DNA from: Mycobacterium sp. AZCC_0083
GTDB lineage: Bacteria; Actinomycetota; Actinomycetes; Mycobacteriales; Mycobacteriaceae
DNA length: 64,000 nucleotides
NCBI RefSeq assembly: GCF_014202335.1
Contig: NZ_JACHGP010000002.1
Location: 310,001 to 374,000 of the forward strand
Direction: 5' to 3'
Shown piece after piece: positions 16,567 through 26,225 of the stretch. The position numbers and the translations under genes are program-made. The notes below the pieces were generated by a model that saw nothing but the letters and a program-made list of their open reading frames with translations, was not told the DNA's origin and did not search any database. Position 1 is the first letter of the stretch. The number at the start of each line of letters is the position of its first letter.

Positions 16567-17941
16567 CGCCCCCCAGAAGTCGGGTCAACTCCGAAACCGG
16601 TTTGGCGCCAAGGTGTTCGACGCGATCCACGATCTCGTCGCGTAATGCTACTTCGGCGTATTGCTCGGTCAGCCAATGGAATTTCTCGACGGTCCGATCC
16701 CACGTCAAGGGCCGACCGGGTGCTCCCTCGAAGTCGTGCTGCTCGCGTGAGAAGCGCTGGCCACCTCGCAGCGTCACGCCGATGCGGACGGGTGTCGACT
16801 GCGGATAGCTTGCGGTGAACGTGGCGTTGGGCCGCACGTCGACGCGACGCAGTAACCGTTGCACGTCGACGCGTCCGATCCGCTCGGTCAGGAGCTGCTT
16901 TGGCCCGACCTGGCCGTCGATCAAGGCCGCGGCCAGCAGGTACTTCAAGTTGTAGTCCGCCTGCTCCTTGGTCGATGGCGAATCCTTGTCGCCGAAGCTT
17001 CCACCACCGGCGATGTCGTAGGCGGTCTGAAACACCTCGGCGTCGACCGACTCGACGTCCTCGTGATCGATCCAGTGCTCCTTCGCAAGGGCCAGGACGG
17101 TTTCGATGGGCGCTTGGCCATGGATGAGCGCGCAGTACTTCTTCAGATGGGTGTGCTTGACGACGTCCAACGCGGGGTCGCCGAGGCGGAGGTCGATGCG
17201 TTGCCCGAACAGCTGCTCGAGTCCATTGGGTCCTTCGAAGAGCCCAAGCGGCCCGGTGATTCCGCGTTTCGCCAATGCGGTAGTGGACACCGCACGCTGG
17301 GCGGTGATGCCGGGGGAGATGCCCTTCCAATTCGACACCGGCTCGGAGTGGATCGCCGCCAATGACACGTTGTCCGCCGCCGCGATGGCGATGGCGTTGG
17401 TCGTTTGCTCCGCCGACAGGTCCAGCAGTTTGGCGGCCCCAGCGGCGACCGACATCGCCAGCTGCAGTGCATGATTGAGGCCACGCGCCATCACGGGGAC
17501 GGCCGCCGAGAACCGGCACTGCACCTCGTAGGCCACCGCCAGCGCCAGAACGAACTCGTCGCCGGTGGCACCTGCGCTTTCCGCAACGGCCAGGATCGCG
17601 CCGAAGTTGTCCGCGGGGTGACACAGCCCGCCAGGGGTCAGGTAGGTGTCGAGCAGATCGACGTATCGCACCGCAACCGAGTTGAACAGCGTGGCCTGAT
17701 CGACGCTCGTTCGACCGCCTCCGATGAGCGTCGCACCCCCTCCGCCCGTTGCGATGGTGTCACGCACGACCTGCACGGTCTCGCCGTCGAGCGCGGCGAT
17801 TGCGCAACCAAGGCTGTCGAGAATGTTGCGCCGCAGCAACATTGGCGCAGAAACGCCCAGATCCGTCTGATCGGACTTCACCACCCACTCGGCAAGGGCC
17901 TCCGCCGTGCAGCGGGTGCGTTCAGTTGTCGATGTACTCAT
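16523..17941 (-). CDS. MmgE/PrpD family protein (2-methylcitrate dehydratase-like)
   Basis: 472 aa, full length for the MmgE/PrpD family. Visible are LLRRNILDSLGCAIAALDG at the N-terminus, the VRYVDLLDTYL and GLCHPADNFGAILAVAE segments, and HTHLKKYCALIHGQAP with the conserved KxYP-like site before the C-terminal domain. Characterised members dehydrate 2-methylcitrate or isomerise cis-aconitate, but many paralogs have other carboxylic-acid substrates, and no other methylcitrate-cycle gene is nearby. It is the last gene of an operon SDR, NTF2-like, PrpD; its ATG overlaps the previous stop. Confidence 0.82.
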   Translation of the reverse strand: MSTSTTERTRCTAEALAEWVVKSDQTDLGVSAPMLLRRNILDSLGCAIAALDGETVQVVRDTIATGGGGATLIGGGRTSVDQATLFNSVAVRYVDLLDTYLTPGGLCHPADNFGAILAVAESAGATGDEFVLALAVAYEVQCRFSAAVPVMARGLNHALQLAMSVAAGAAKLLDLSAEQTTNAIAIAAADNVSLAAIHSEPVSNWKGISPGITAQRAVSTTALAKRGITGPLGLFEGPNGLEQLFGQRIDLRLGDPALDVVKHTHLKKYCALIHGQAPIETVLALAKEHWIDHEDVESVDAEVFQTAYDIAGGGSFGDKDSPSTKEQADYNLKYLLAAALIDGQVGPKQLLTERIGRVDVQRLLRRVDVRPNATFTASYPQSTPVRIGVTLRGGQRFSREQHDFEGAPGRPLTWDRTVEKFHWLTEQYAEVALRDEIVDRVEHLGAKPVSELTRLLGGVSPVPRLPKTRRPV

Positions 17942-18291
17942 GACACCTGGTAGTGCGTGATGAACCAGTCGTCGTCCTCGCGCTTCACCAGAACGCCGAG
18001 GTGAACGTTCAGCGTGGGCCGGTCGACGAACGAGAAGGCAACCCTCAGATAGCCGAGCATCAGATCGTCGGCCAGCTGCCTGGTTTCAAGAATCCGATAC
18101 TCGGCTGCCAACCCGATCGGCTGGGCGCCGTAGTAGTCGGCGACGCCTTGGCGCCCCACGCTGTACGGATGCAGGCCTTGGAAGATCGCGTCCTCGGTGA
18201 ACAGGGCCGCCGCTCGCTGCGGTTCGTGCGCGTCGACGGCGGCCTTCCACTGGTCGAGCACGCCACGCAGAATGCTCTCGGGCTCTCGCAT
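17938..18291 (-). CDS. NTF2-like / SnoaL-type small protein
   Basis: 117 aa cone-fold protein of the nuclear transport factor 2/SnoaL superfamily: VLDQWKAAVDAHEPQRAAALF then DAIFQGLHPYSVGRQGVADYY and a closing hydrophobic strand LVKREDDDWFITHYQVS. Such proteins act as small isomerases, hydrolases or binding partners; no catalytic set is certain here. The ATG at 18291 follows the SDR stop by two bases and a TTG at 18297 is an alternative. The stop overlaps the PrpD ATG, so the three genes are translated as a unit. Confidence 0.78.
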   Translation of the reverse strand: MREPESILRGVLDQWKAAVDAHEPQRAAALFTEDAIFQGLHPYSVGRQGVADYYGAQPIGLAAEYRILETRQLADDLMLGYLRVAFSFVDRPTLNVHLGVLVKREDDDWFITHYQVS

Positions 18292-18293
18292 GA

Positions 18294-19007
18294 TCAATGC
18301 CCAGCGCTCTGGCCACCGTCGACGTGCAGGATCTCGCCGGTCACGAATGGGGCGTTCTCCAGGTAGACGACGGCATCCACGACGTCCTCGACGTCACCCA
18401 TCCGGCCGAGCGGGTGCATCGCGGCGAGGGCATCGTGAGTCGATTCCGGGTGCATCGGCGTGCGGATGATGCCCAATGCGACGGTGTTGACCCGGATGTC
18501 GCGACCGGCGTACTCGATCGCCAGCGACTTGGTCACCGCGTTCAGACCGCCCTTCGTCAGGGACGCCAACGCCGACGGCACTTGAGAGTTGGCGTGATCG
18601 ACGAGGCTGGTGGAGATGTTCACCACGTGGCCGCCGCGTTCCCCGTCGAGCATCGCGGCGATGGCACCGCGCGAAACCTCGAAGAAGCCACGCAGATTCA
18701 CTCCGGTAACGCTGTCGAAGTCCTCGTCGGTGTACTCGGTGAACGGTTTGGCGATGAAGATTCCGGCGTTGTTGATCAACGTGTCGATCCGGCCGAACCG
18801 TGCCACAGCCGCCTCCACGATGCGGGCGCCGACGCCCGGCTCGGCCAAGTCACCGGCGACGGTCAGCACGTCCGGGTCGTCCGACTCGCCGATCGAGCGC
18901 GAGTTGGCGACGACCGCGTAGCCAAGCTTGCGATAGGCGGTCACCAGTTCGGCGCCGATTCCTTGGGACGCTCCGGTGATGACGGCTACCTTCTGGACTG
19001 AACTCAT
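18294..19007 (-). CDS. Short-chain dehydrogenase/reductase with non-canonical active site
   Basis: 237 aa Rossmann-fold SDR with the cofactor motif TGASQGIG (11-18), NNAG (79-82) and catalytic-type Ser 134 after VVNIS. The position expected for the catalytic Tyr of YxxxK is Ala 148, with Lys 152 in SLTKGG retained; no nearby Tyr substitutes. It may therefore use another acid, or work as a binding or very specialised reductase. The C-terminus FVTGEILHVDGGQ is typical. First gene of the SDR/NTF2/PrpD operon, divergent from a LysR gene that likely controls it. Confidence 0.82.
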   Translation of the reverse strand: MSSVQKVAVITGASQGIGAELVTAYRKLGYAVVANSRSIGESDDPDVLTVAGDLAEPGVGARIVEAAVARFGRIDTLINNAGIFIAKPFTEYTDEDFDSVTGVNLRGFFEVSRGAIAAMLDGERGGHVVNISTSLVDHANSQVPSALASLTKGGLNAVTKSLAIEYAGRDIRVNTVALGIIRTPMHPESTHDALAAMHPLGRMGDVEDVVDAVVYLENAPFVTGEILHVDGGQSAGH

Positions 19008-19105
19008 GTGATGCCTCGCTTCGTTGGTGCAGCTCGGTGTTCATTGCACCTTCTTGAACGCATCGTCGGGCCGGCCACTGCCCGTAGGCCACAACCGGTT
19101 TGCTT

Positions 19106-19117
19106 CCTACTGGTAGG
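19106..19117. promoter_or_regulatory. Candidate LysR operator (CCTAC-N2-GTAGG)
   Basis: A perfect inverted repeat with five-base arms lies in the 140-base region between the divergent SDR operon and the LysR gene, 31 bases before the LysR start. Position and symmetry fit a binding site shared by both promoters. Short arms, so moderate confidence. Confidence 0.45.
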
Positions 19118-19147
19118 CGCAGACTTCCACCGCACTACGATTGGCCC

Positions 19148-20068
19148 GTGGAACTGCGCCAGCTGCGCTATTTCGTCGTCGTCGCCGAGGAGCTGAACTT
19201 CGGCCGTGCCGCTGACCGCCTACACATCGCAGGCCCGTCGCTCTCCCAACAGATCAAGGCCCTCGAGCGTGACTTGAAGGTGCGCCTGTTCGACCGCGAC
19301 CGTCGATCCGTCGCCTTGACCGTCGCCGGGGCGGCACTGCTGCCGAGCGCCCGCTCGCTGCTCGACCAGGCCGACACGTTGCGCAGGTCTGCGGCCGGCC
19401 TTTCCGATTCCGAACCCGTCCGGTTGGGCTACGTCAATTGGCGGCCCGCCGACTTGGCGGAACGAACGGCGGGAATTGCGCAGCTACGCATGGACACATG
19501 GGTGATGCCCTCACACGCGCAGGCAGCGCGGGTCGCCGAGCGCAGTCTCGACGTCGCGATCTGCTGGGCTCAGACCATCGACCTGGCCGCGCACGCCCTC
19601 GACGCGAGGCTCATCGGGGCCGACCGTCTGTACGCCGTGTGCACCGGCTCCGACACCTCCGCGGTCGAGGCGAAGGACACGTTGGTGCTGATCGATGCGG
19701 ACACGGCGAGCTGGTCGTCGTGGAACCGCTTCGGCGAGCAGTTCGTCCGTGACAGCGGCGCAGGCCTGGTGCACATCGACGACGGCGGTATCACTGGCCC
19801 AACGTTTTTCGAGCACGTCCGCCGGTTGCGCCGGCCCGTGCTGAACTCGCCGAAGGGGCAGACGACGCCCGTGCCCGCGGACCTGGTGGCACGTCCGGTG
19901 GCCCACCCCGCGCCGTATTGGACGTGGTCGCTGGTCTCGCGTCGTGGCGAAGAACGTGCGACGGTGCTCGCCGTGATCGAGGCACTCGCCGGCGACGTCG
20001 GTCCGTTGGCGATGGACGACGACTCTTGGCTACCCGCAGACGATCCGCATCGTCAAGCGGCGCTCTAG
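19148..20068 (+). CDS. LysR-family transcriptional regulator
   Basis: 306 aa. The N-terminal winged helix is classic Lys[21 protein letters not shown] then [17 protein letters not shown] and [12 protein letters not shown] (residues 1-60). A two-lobed effector domain follows from about residue 90 ([17 protein letters not shown]). The start is a GTG at 19148, where homology begins exactly. It is divergent from the SDR/NTF2/PrpD operon, the usual arrangement for LysR target genes. The stop overlaps by four bases the stop of the convergent isocitrate lyase gene. Confidence 0.87.
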   Translation: MELRQLRYFVVVAEELNFGRAADRLHIAGPSLSQQIKALERDLKVRLFDRDRRSVALTVAGAALLPSARSLLDQADTLRRSAAGLSDSEPVRLGYVNWRPADLAERTAGIAQLRMDTWVMPSHAQAARVAERSLDVAICWAQTIDLAAHALDARLIGADRLYAVCTGSDTSAVEAKDTLVLIDADTASWSSWNRFGEQFVRDSGAGLVHIDDGGITGPTFFEHVRRLRRPVLNSPKGQTTPVPADLVARPVAHPAPYWTWSLVSRRGEERATVLAVIEALAGDVGPLAMDDDSWLPADDPHRQAAL

Positions 20069-22362
20069 TCCTCCTTGCGGATCAACCGCTGCAGCGCCGC
20101 GCCGTCGGGCGCCAGCAACTCGTCGATCCGCGGCTGGTTCACCTCGGCGACGATGATCTCCCCGACGTCCTTCTGCACGTCGCGGAAGATGCCGTGGGAC
20201 TTCATCTTCTCGGTCTGATAGATGTTGTCCTCCGTCGGCGTGACGTAGTAGACCGCCTCGGCCTTGAAGCGGTGCACCAGCCACAGGTGGACCAGGGTCA
20301 TCAGGCGCTTCTGGCGCAGCTTCTCGGCGAAGGTGTTCTGATCGCGCACGGTCAGGATGCTGCGGCCGTTCCGGTCCTTGATCGGGTCGACGAGCACGTT
20401 CGCGAGCTTCTCCTCGCCGTCGTCACGTTCGCCGTAGATGCCGAGCTCGAGCACCTCGCCGCCCGCGCGCAGCGGCCGCAGCTGGACACGGAGCTTCTCA
20501 CCGAGCTGGTAGTGCTCACTCCACAGGGCCAGCCAGTCCTCCAGCAGCTTCTTGGGCACCTCGGTCTGAACGAGGTGCTGATGCTGCGTGGAACCCGCGC
20601 CCATGGACTTGGTGGTGGCGGTACGCCCGGATGAGGCGGCCAGCGCGGCATCACTGCGCGGTCCACCCACCAGGGTTTGCGGTGTGCGGTACGGCGACTC
20701 GACCAGGCGCATCTTGCGCTGCAGCCGGGCGAGCGACAGCATGCCGTCCTGTTTGAGTGCGGTCGCGAACTCCTCGGCGGCGACACCGTCGATCTGGTGT
20801 CCGCCATAGGTCATGAAGTTGAAGACGAAACCCATCTTCGCGAGTTCCTCTGGGAAGGCCCGCATCTCGTCGTCGCTCATGCCGGTGGTGTCCCAGTTGA
20901 ACGAGGGGGAGAGGTTGTAGGCCAGCATCTTCTCGGGATACACGCTGTGAATCGCGCGGGCGAATTGGCGTGCGTCGTCGAGGTCAGCAGTCTTCGTCTC
21001 CATCCAGAGGATGTCGGCGAACGGCGCCGCGGCAAGGGACTTCGCGATCGCATACGGGATGCCGCCGCGGATCTGGTAGTAACCCTCCGGCGTCTTCACC
21101 CGCTCGCAGTCCCAGCCGGCGTCGACGCCCAGTTGCTTCGCCTTCTCCCGCGCCTCGTACAGCGATGCACGCTCGGCGAACCGCCGCCAATCCGCGGCGC
21201 TCATCTCGAGCGGCTCGCCTTCCCGCCCGCGGAACTCCAGCAGCTCCGCCACGGCCTCGCCGTAGGTCTGCAGCCCGGCGTCGTCCTGCCACGCTTCGAC
21301 GAACCGAGACTCGACGTCGTCGAAGAGCGTGTCGACCGGCTGGCTCCCGTCCTGCTTCCGGCCGGCGGCGGCCTCGGCGATCACTCCCAGAATGCCCTGT
21401 CGCTCCAGCCATGCAGTGGCGGCGGCGTACTCACCCTCGGATAGTGCGTAGAGGAGGTGGCCATTGAGATCCGTGACGCCCGCCTCGTAGAAGCTGCGCA
21501 CCATCGCAAGGAAGCACGACTTGTACGACGGAATCTTGAGGTTGGTGGCGCCGAGCAGGAACGGCTGATCCCGCTCGTCGGCGCGACTGTCGATGAGGTT
21601 GGCCGCCTCGGCATCGGTGCGGGCCACGATGATCCCGGGCACCCGCATGATGTCCAGCTGGAACCGCGCAGTGTTGAGGCGCTTGATCTGCTCATCCGAC
21701 GGCACGAGCACCTTGCCACCCTGGTGACCACACTTCTTCGTACCCGGACGTTGGTCCTCGATGTGGTACCCGGGCACGCCGGATTCGACGAAGCGACGGA
21801 TGAGGTTGCGGACGTGCGGATCGCCGCCGTGGCCGGTATCGGCGTCGGCGATGATGAACGGCCGGAAGTCGACCTCCGGTGTCGTTGCGCGTTGCGCATC
21901 GGTCATCCGCAGGCGCAGGTACTGCTGATTGCGGTCCGCGGTCAGAAGGGCACGCACCAGACCGGCGGCTTCGTCCGGCACCTGGCTCAACGGGTAGCTG
22001 GCGAGGTCGGGGCCAGGATCTTCGCTGATCGAGCCCTTCGCCGACGTCGCCCAACCACCCAGGTAGATTCCCTCGATGCCGTTGCGCTTCATGGTCACGG
22101 CCTGCCCCGGTGAGTACGGGCCGAAGGTCGTGATGCTCTTGTGCTGGCCGAAGAGCTCGCGGAGGCGGTCGAAGAAGGCCGCCGCAGCCTCGCGCGCCAC
22201 GATGTAGTCCGCTGCGATCGTGCCGCGCTGCTCGACGACCTGGCGGGCCGTGTAGAGGCGGATGATCCCCTCGAAGCGCGGGCTGTCGAAGTATTGCTGG
22301 GTGGCGGCGACGTCTTGCTCGAAGGGTGTGCCGGCTTGTGGCGCCGCTTCGATGGTGGTCAT
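20065..22362 (-). CDS. aceA: Isocitrate lyase, large (~765 aa) form
   Basis: Glyoxylate-shunt enzyme cleaving isocitrate to glyoxylate and succinate. The catalytic loop KKCGHQGGK is at residues 209-217 with Cys 211, and the metal/substrate segment DADTGHGG at 173-180. At 765 aa it belongs to the long isocitrate lyase class represented in M. tuberculosis by the split AceAb (Rv1915/Rv1916); here the gene is intact. The C-terminal ~200 residues beyond the catalytic core (after [11 protein letters not shown]) are characteristic of this class. It stands alone with a 178-base upstream gap and allows growth on fatty acids and acetate. Confidence 0.93.
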   Translation of the reverse strand: MTTIEAAPQAGTPFEQDVAATQQYFDSPRFEGIIRLYTARQVVEQRGTIAADYIVAREAAAAFFDRLRELFGQHKSITTFGPYSPGQAVTMKRNGIEGIYLGGWATSAKGSISEDPGPDLASYPLSQVPDEAAGLVRALLTADRNQQYLRLRMTDAQRATTPEVDFRPFIIADADTGHGGDPHVRNLIRRFVESGVPGYHIEDQRPGTKKCGHQGGKVLVPSDEQIKRLNTARFQLDIMRVPGIIVARTDAEAANLIDSRADERDQPFLLGATNLKIPSYKSCFLAMVRSFYEAGVTDLNGHLLYALSEGEYAAATAWLERQGILGVIAEAAAGRKQDGSQPVDTLFDDVESRFVEAWQDDAGLQTYGEAVAELLEFRGREGEPLEMSAADWRRFAERASLYEAREKAKQLGVDAGWDCERVKTPEGYYQIRGGIPYAIAKSLAAAPFADILWMETKTADLDDARQFARAIHSVYPEKMLAYNLSPSFNWDTTGMSDDEMRAFPEELAKMGFVFNFMTYGGHQIDGVAAEEFATALKQDGMLSLARLQRKMRLVESPYRTPQTLVGGPRSDAALAASSGRTATTKSMGAGSTQHQHLVQTEVPKKLLEDWLALWSEHYQLGEKLRVQLRPLRAGGEVLELGIYGERDDGEEKLANVLVDPIKDRNGRSILTVRDQNTFAEKLRQKRLMTLVHLWLVHRFKAEAVYYVTPTEDNIYQTEKMKSHGIFRDVQKDVGEIIVAEVNQPRIDELLAPDGAALQRLIRKED

Positions 22363-22540
22363 GGATTTACGCTCCTCGTTGAGCCCGGTACCGCTGACCC
22401 GCCGAGTCTATCTCCGGTTCCTGCGCGCGAAGCCGCAACGACGATCATGGTGGACGACCGAACCACCGACGGTCCCAGGTCCGGGACAAACCCGTTGCAC
22501 GACAGGGGGATAGCGGGCACCCCGGCTGTTCCGGCCAGGC

Positions 22541-23632
22541 CTATGCCTTGAACCGTCCGGCGAACCCGCGAAGGGGGAGGTCCGCACTGGTCAGCAGTCC
22601 AGGTGGGGCATCGACCACGGAACGGATCGCGTTGAGGGCGGGCAGCCCGGTCACGGTCATGCCGATCGAGGCGAAGTTGTCGGGGTTGGACAGATCGACA
22701 CCCGGCTTCGGGAAGACCATGTGCTTGTTGTAGATGCACGGATCGCCCTTGATCTGAGTGATGTAGCAGCCCTTGATGTCCCAATGCGGATCGGTGTGCG
22801 GGGTCATCTGCCACTCCAGGTGCGTCTCGACCTTGGGAGCGCCGTCCACCATTCCCTGATACTTGATGTAGTTGCCGCCGAGTGACCCCTTCGGCATCTG
22901 GTACCAGCCCAGGTCGACGTCCTTGGTGCACGCGCCTAGCTCGTAGCTGAACTTGACCTCGTCGAGTTGCAGGCCGAAGCAGTCGGCCATCATCAGCACG
23001 CTGTCGGCGAAGACGCGGGTGTACTTCTCCAACTTCGACGGAATCGACGGATCGTCCACCGGCAGGCCGTAGCCGACCTCGATCCAGGTTTCCTTGCTGT
23101 GGTGGCACGAGACGTCGACGGACTCGATGGTGATGACGTTCTCGATCTCGGCGACGTCGGCGGAGCACACCACGCCGAGAATCTGGTTCAGGCCCGGGTT
23201 CATTCCGGTGCCGTAGAAGGTCGATGCGCCCTTCTTGCAGGCCTCGGCCAGCAGTTGCGACACCGGTTTTCCGGAAGGGTGCGGGTGGTTGGTGTCGCGG
23301 TGCCAGCCGGTGATCCAGTCCGCGGTCGTGACGACGTCGATACCGGCTTCGAGGACCTTCACGTAGAGGTCCTCATCCGGAAAGACACCGTGGAACGTCA
23401 ATACGTCGGGTTTGGCGGCGATGATGTCGTCCACCGAGCCGGTGGCGGTGACCCCGATGGGTGCAAGACCGGCGATCTCGCCTGCGTCGCGTCCGACCTT
23501 TTCCGGTGTGTAGCAATGCAATCCGATGAGTTCGAGGTCCGTTTGGGTGCCGATTCGTTTGATCATTTCGGATCCGACGTTCCCGGTGGCTACCTGGAAT
23601 ACCCGGATTGGCGCTCTGGTGGATGCGGTCAT
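22541..23632 (-). CDS. NAD(P)-binding dihydrodipicolinate reductase-like protein
   Basis: 363 aa. The N-terminal Rossmann motif IRVFQVATGNVGSEMIKRI matches the DapB-N-like family found with mycobacterial lipid and aromatic genes, but the protein lacks the short DapB length (~245 aa) and lysine-pathway context. The C-terminal two thirds (VSCHHSKETWIEVGYG, GACTKDVDLGWYQMP) are particular to this family. It lies 40 bases after the Rieske oxygenase and is surely co-transcribed, suggesting it oxidises or reduces the same compound. The start at 23632 is where the Rossmann fold begins. Confidence 0.78.
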   Translation of the reverse strand: MTASTRAPIRVFQVATGNVGSEMIKRIGTQTDLELIGLHCYTPEKVGRDAGEIAGLAPIGVTATGSVDDIIAAKPDVLTFHGVFPDEDLYVKVLEAGIDVVTTADWITGWHRDTNHPHPSGKPVSQLLAEACKKGASTFYGTGMNPGLNQILGVVCSADVAEIENVITIESVDVSCHHSKETWIEVGYGLPVDDPSIPSKLEKYTRVFADSVLMMADCFGLQLDEVKFSYELGACTKDVDLGWYQMPKGSLGGNYIKYQGMVDGAPKVETHLEWQMTPHTDPHWDIKGCYITQIKGDPCIYNKHMVFPKPGVDLSNPDNFASIGMTVTGLPALNAIRSVVDAPPGLLTSADLPLRGFAGRFKA

Positions 23633-23672
23633 TCGACGTCCAGCCCTTCGGTCGGTGTGAGTTGGTGTGCGA

Positions 23673-24695
23673 TCAGGAGACGGCGGTGGCCCGCAACTCC
23701 GCTGCGCTGCCGCCGCGGCCGTCGGGGTAGAACTGCTTGGCCCAGTTGCGGATGGCGGTGAAGCCGGCGAACTCGCTACTCGACAGTGCCGGCGGGTCGG
23801 AATAGCGCTGGTGTTGCCAGATGTGAACGTCCTGGGTGAACTGGCGAATGATCTCATCCGCGAACGCTTGCGCCCTCTTCTCTGCCTTCGCCGGATCGGA
23901 GCTGGCGGTGCGGCCGATGTAGACGCTGAAGCGGACGTCGGACGTGCTGTCGTCGACGGGAGTCACCGCCGTGATGGTCCGGTTGTCGACCATGCCCCAA
24001 CTCTTGGTCACGGCGACGCCGAGTCCGCCGTTGATCGCTTCGACCCCACTCTTGACGTCGGTGATCGATTGGTATTCATCGCCTTCGAAGGTGATGGTGA
24101 AGTCGACGTAGGACACCGGCCGATCGAAGTCGTGTCTGGTGAACACCGGCACGATGGGGGTGGCGTGCACGAACTTGAAATGGGCGAAGTCGACACCGTT
24201 TTCGAGCACGTACTGCGGATGCAGTTCCAGTTGCTCCCGGTGCAGGGTGGCCATCGGGTAGTAGTCGGCCACGCTGCTTCCGTCGCCGAATCCGGCGAAC
24301 ACGTCGGGTACCTCGAAGTAGGGGTCGCGGCCCTCGGCGTCGTGCCAGATGTAGATCGATTCGTTGCGCTCGACCACGTGATGGGTACGGATGCGACGGC
24401 CCCGGTTGGGCCGGTCCTCGTACGGAATGCAGACGTTGCGCCCGTCGTGATTCCACTGCCAGCCGTGGAAGGGGCACTCGATGACGTCGCCTTCGACGTG
24501 ACCGCCAAAACCCAAGTGTGCGCCAAGGTGCTCGCAGTAGGCGTCCATGGCGGTCAGCCGGCCGGACTGCGCCCGCCACGCCACCATCTCCTGGCCGAAA
24601 TAGGTCATTCGGTGGACGTCACCGACGCCGATCTCGGCGGACCATGCGACCTGGAACCACCCCGTCGGCTTCATCGATAGCGGCGGTTTCGCCAT
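23673..24695 (-). CDS. Rieske non-heme iron oxygenase, alpha-subunit type
   Basis: 340 aa terminal oxygenase. The Rieske cluster ligands are Cys 54/His 56 (CEH) and Cys 74/His 77 (CPFHGW). The mononuclear iron site follows in NGVDFAHFKFVHATP, with two His, and a later acidic ligand. Size and layout resemble KshA-type and related monooxygenases that act on hydrophobic ring substrates. A separate reductase would be needed and is not in the window. The ATG at 24695 has GAGGA upstream. It is divergent from a TetR gene whose palindromic operator lies between them; the DapB-like dehydrogenase follows. Confidence 0.87.
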   Translation of the reverse strand: MAKPPLSMKPTGWFQVAWSAEIGVGDVHRMTYFGQEMVAWRAQSGRLTAMDAYCEHLGAHLGFGGHVEGDVIECPFHGWQWNHDGRNVCIPYEDRPNRGRRIRTHHVVERNESIYIWHDAEGRDPYFEVPDVFAGFGDGSSVADYYPMATLHREQLELHPQYVLENGVDFAHFKFVHATPIVPVFTRHDFDRPVSYVDFTITFEGDEYQSITDVKSGVEAINGGLGVAVTKSWGMVDNRTITAVTPVDDSTSDVRFSVYIGRTASSDPAKAEKRAQAFADEIIRQFTQDVHIWQHQRYSDPPALSSSEFAGFTAIRNWAKQFYPDGRGGSAAELRATAVS

Positions 24696-24766
24696 CTCGG
24701 TGTCCTCTTCTGGACGGCATTGGACAGGTCGATCACCCTGCCGTGACGGCTGAATCACAGCAGGTA

Positions 24767-24783
24767 CTGTGAAAGTATCACAG
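24767..24783. promoter_or_regulatory. Palindromic TetR operator candidate (CTGTGA-N5-TCACAG)
   Basis: A perfect inverted repeat with six-base arms and five-base spacer. Outer bases AGCAG and CTGCT extend the symmetry imperfectly. It sits between the divergent Rieske oxygenase (start 24695) and TetR gene (start 24821), 38 bases before the latter. This is the classic location for TetR-type repression of both directions. Confidence 0.7.
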
Positions 24784-24820
24784 CTGCTACGCATACAGAA
24801 GTGCCACTACCATCCGAACC

Positions 24821-25453
24821 ATGACCGACGCGGGCGTGTCCGAACGCCGCCCCAACCGGCGCGGCCATGCCACCCGCGAGAACATGCTGAAGGCCGCGGT
24901 CAAGGCGTTGGCCTCCGGCGATCCCGGTGCGGTATCGGCCAACAAGATCGCCCGTGACATCGGCGCCACCTGGGGTGCGGTGAAGTACCAGTTCGGCGAC
25001 AACGACGGACTCTGGGCCGCAGTGCTCCAACACACCGCCGAGCGACGAGCCGACACCATGCTCACGTTCACCGACACCTCGGCGCCGCTGCGCCAGCGCG
25101 TCGCCGACATCATCGACACGCTCTACGACGGGCTGACGTCCACGGACTCCCGAGCCATCGAGAACCTGCGTGCGGCCTTGCCACGCGACCACGCCGAACT
25201 CGAAGCGCTCTACCCGCGCACCGCGGCCGAACTCTCGTCGTGGGGGCGAGGCTGGCTCGCGACGTGCCAGAACGCATTCGCAGACCTGGAGGTCGACCCC
25301 GATCGCGTCGCAGAGGTCGCAGAGCTCATTCCTGGTGCCATGCGCGGCATCACCTCGGAACGCCAGCTCGGCACCTACGCCGACCTCGACAAGGCGCGGC
25401 GGGGGCTTACCAACGCCATCGTCGCCTACCTCGAGGACTCCCGGCTGCGCTGA
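24821..25453 (+). CDS. TetR-family transcriptional regulator
   Basis: 210 aa. The N-terminal TetR helix-turn-helix covers residues ~18-65 (ATRENMLKAAVKALASGD, NKIARDIGATWGAVKYQFGD). The divergent C-terminal helical domain should bind a ligand, probably the substrate of the adjacent Rieske oxygenase or its CoA ester. It is divergently transcribed from the oxygenase/dehydrogenase operon with a clear palindrome in between. Confidence 0.86.
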   Translation: MTDAGVSERRPNRRGHATRENMLKAAVKALASGDPGAVSANKIARDIGATWGAVKYQFGDNDGLWAAVLQHTAERRADTMLTFTDTSAPLRQRVADIIDTLYDGLTSTDSRAIENLRAALPRDHAELEALYPRTAAELSSWGRGWLATCQNAFADLEVDPDRVAEVAELIPGAMRGITSERQLGTYADLDKARRGLTNAIVAYLEDSRLR

Positions 25454-25463
25454 GTCGCGCAGG

Positions 25464-26222
25464 ATGGAAGCCGTGAATCTCATTCCGCTGCCCACCGCCA
25501 CGATCACCGACGACGACGTCGCCGCTGTCTTGTTGCGCGCAGCGCAGGTCATCGACCCACTCCTCGACGTGCTGGCGGAGGCCGATCCCCTGGGCCTGAG
25601 GGAGCGCACCCACCACTTGGGCGGTCCCGCCGGGAGTGCACTGGGAAGGGTCGAGGACGCATTCGCGTGGGCGCTGAACACGGCCAAGGTTCCAGGAACG
25701 CTGGCGTGGCAAGGCATGCCCATGGACGATCGCATCGAGTGGTGGATACACCGGGTCGGGGCGTTGAACACGGTGATCGTCGCCTTCCCCGGAGTCTTGG
25801 GAGCGGTGGCCGACCGGCTGCCCATTCAGGATCTCTTCGGGTACGCCAACCAGGCGATCGTGTTGTGCGCGGTGGCACGCGAACACGGCATCTTCGATCA
25901 CCGGCAACAGGTCCGACTACTGGCTGCGGTCTTGTCGGGACGCGACCTCGTTCTAGGTGGGTCAACAGAGGCGCTGCCCTCTGATTCCAGCGAGCTTCCC
26001 CGGACGCCGGCCGGTGTGGCCCAGGGTCTGTGGCGCCTCGCGGGTCTGATGCGCGCGATCACCGACGAGCTCGCCAAGCGGCCACATCCGAAGGGCTTCT
26101 ATCGAGTCGTTGGCATGCTGCCCGGGGTGGGCGCCGTCGCCGACTACATCGGGGAGTACTGCGCGCTGGTACGAGCCGCCAAGGCCGGGGAACGCTGGAT
26201 CGCCCAACAGAGCGTGCTCTGA
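25464..26222 (+). CDS. Hypothetical helical protein
   Basis: 252 aa, not recognised. The sequence is alanine- and leucine-rich with amphipathic helices (DDVAAVLLRAAQVIDPLLDV) and a conserved-looking C-terminal block, GFYRVVGMLPGVGAVADYIG, reminiscent of a membrane-associated hairpin. No signal peptide, no catalytic motif. ATG at 25464 or GTG at 25473 (behind AGGATGGA) could be the start. It follows the TetR stop by ten bases on the same strand and may be co-transcribed with it. Coding status is supported by codon bias and length. Confidence 0.65.
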   Translation: MEAVNLIPLPTATITDDDVAAVLLRAAQVIDPLLDVLAEADPLGLRERTHHLGGPAGSALGRVEDAFAWALNTAKVPGTLAWQGMPMDDRIEWWIHRVGALNTVIVAFPGVLGAVADRLPIQDLFGYANQAIVLCAVAREHGIFDHRQQVRLLAAVLSGRDLVLGGSTEALPSDSSELPRTPAGVAQGLWRLAGLMRAITDELAKRPHPKGFYRVVGMLPGVGAVADYIGEYCALVRAAKAGERWIAQQSVL

Positions 26223-26225
26223 CGA

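Noticed and set aside
16523..17941. PrpD assigned to the methylcitrate cycle
   Set aside because: No prpB or prpC nearby, and the operon with SDR and NTF2-like genes suggests a different substrate.
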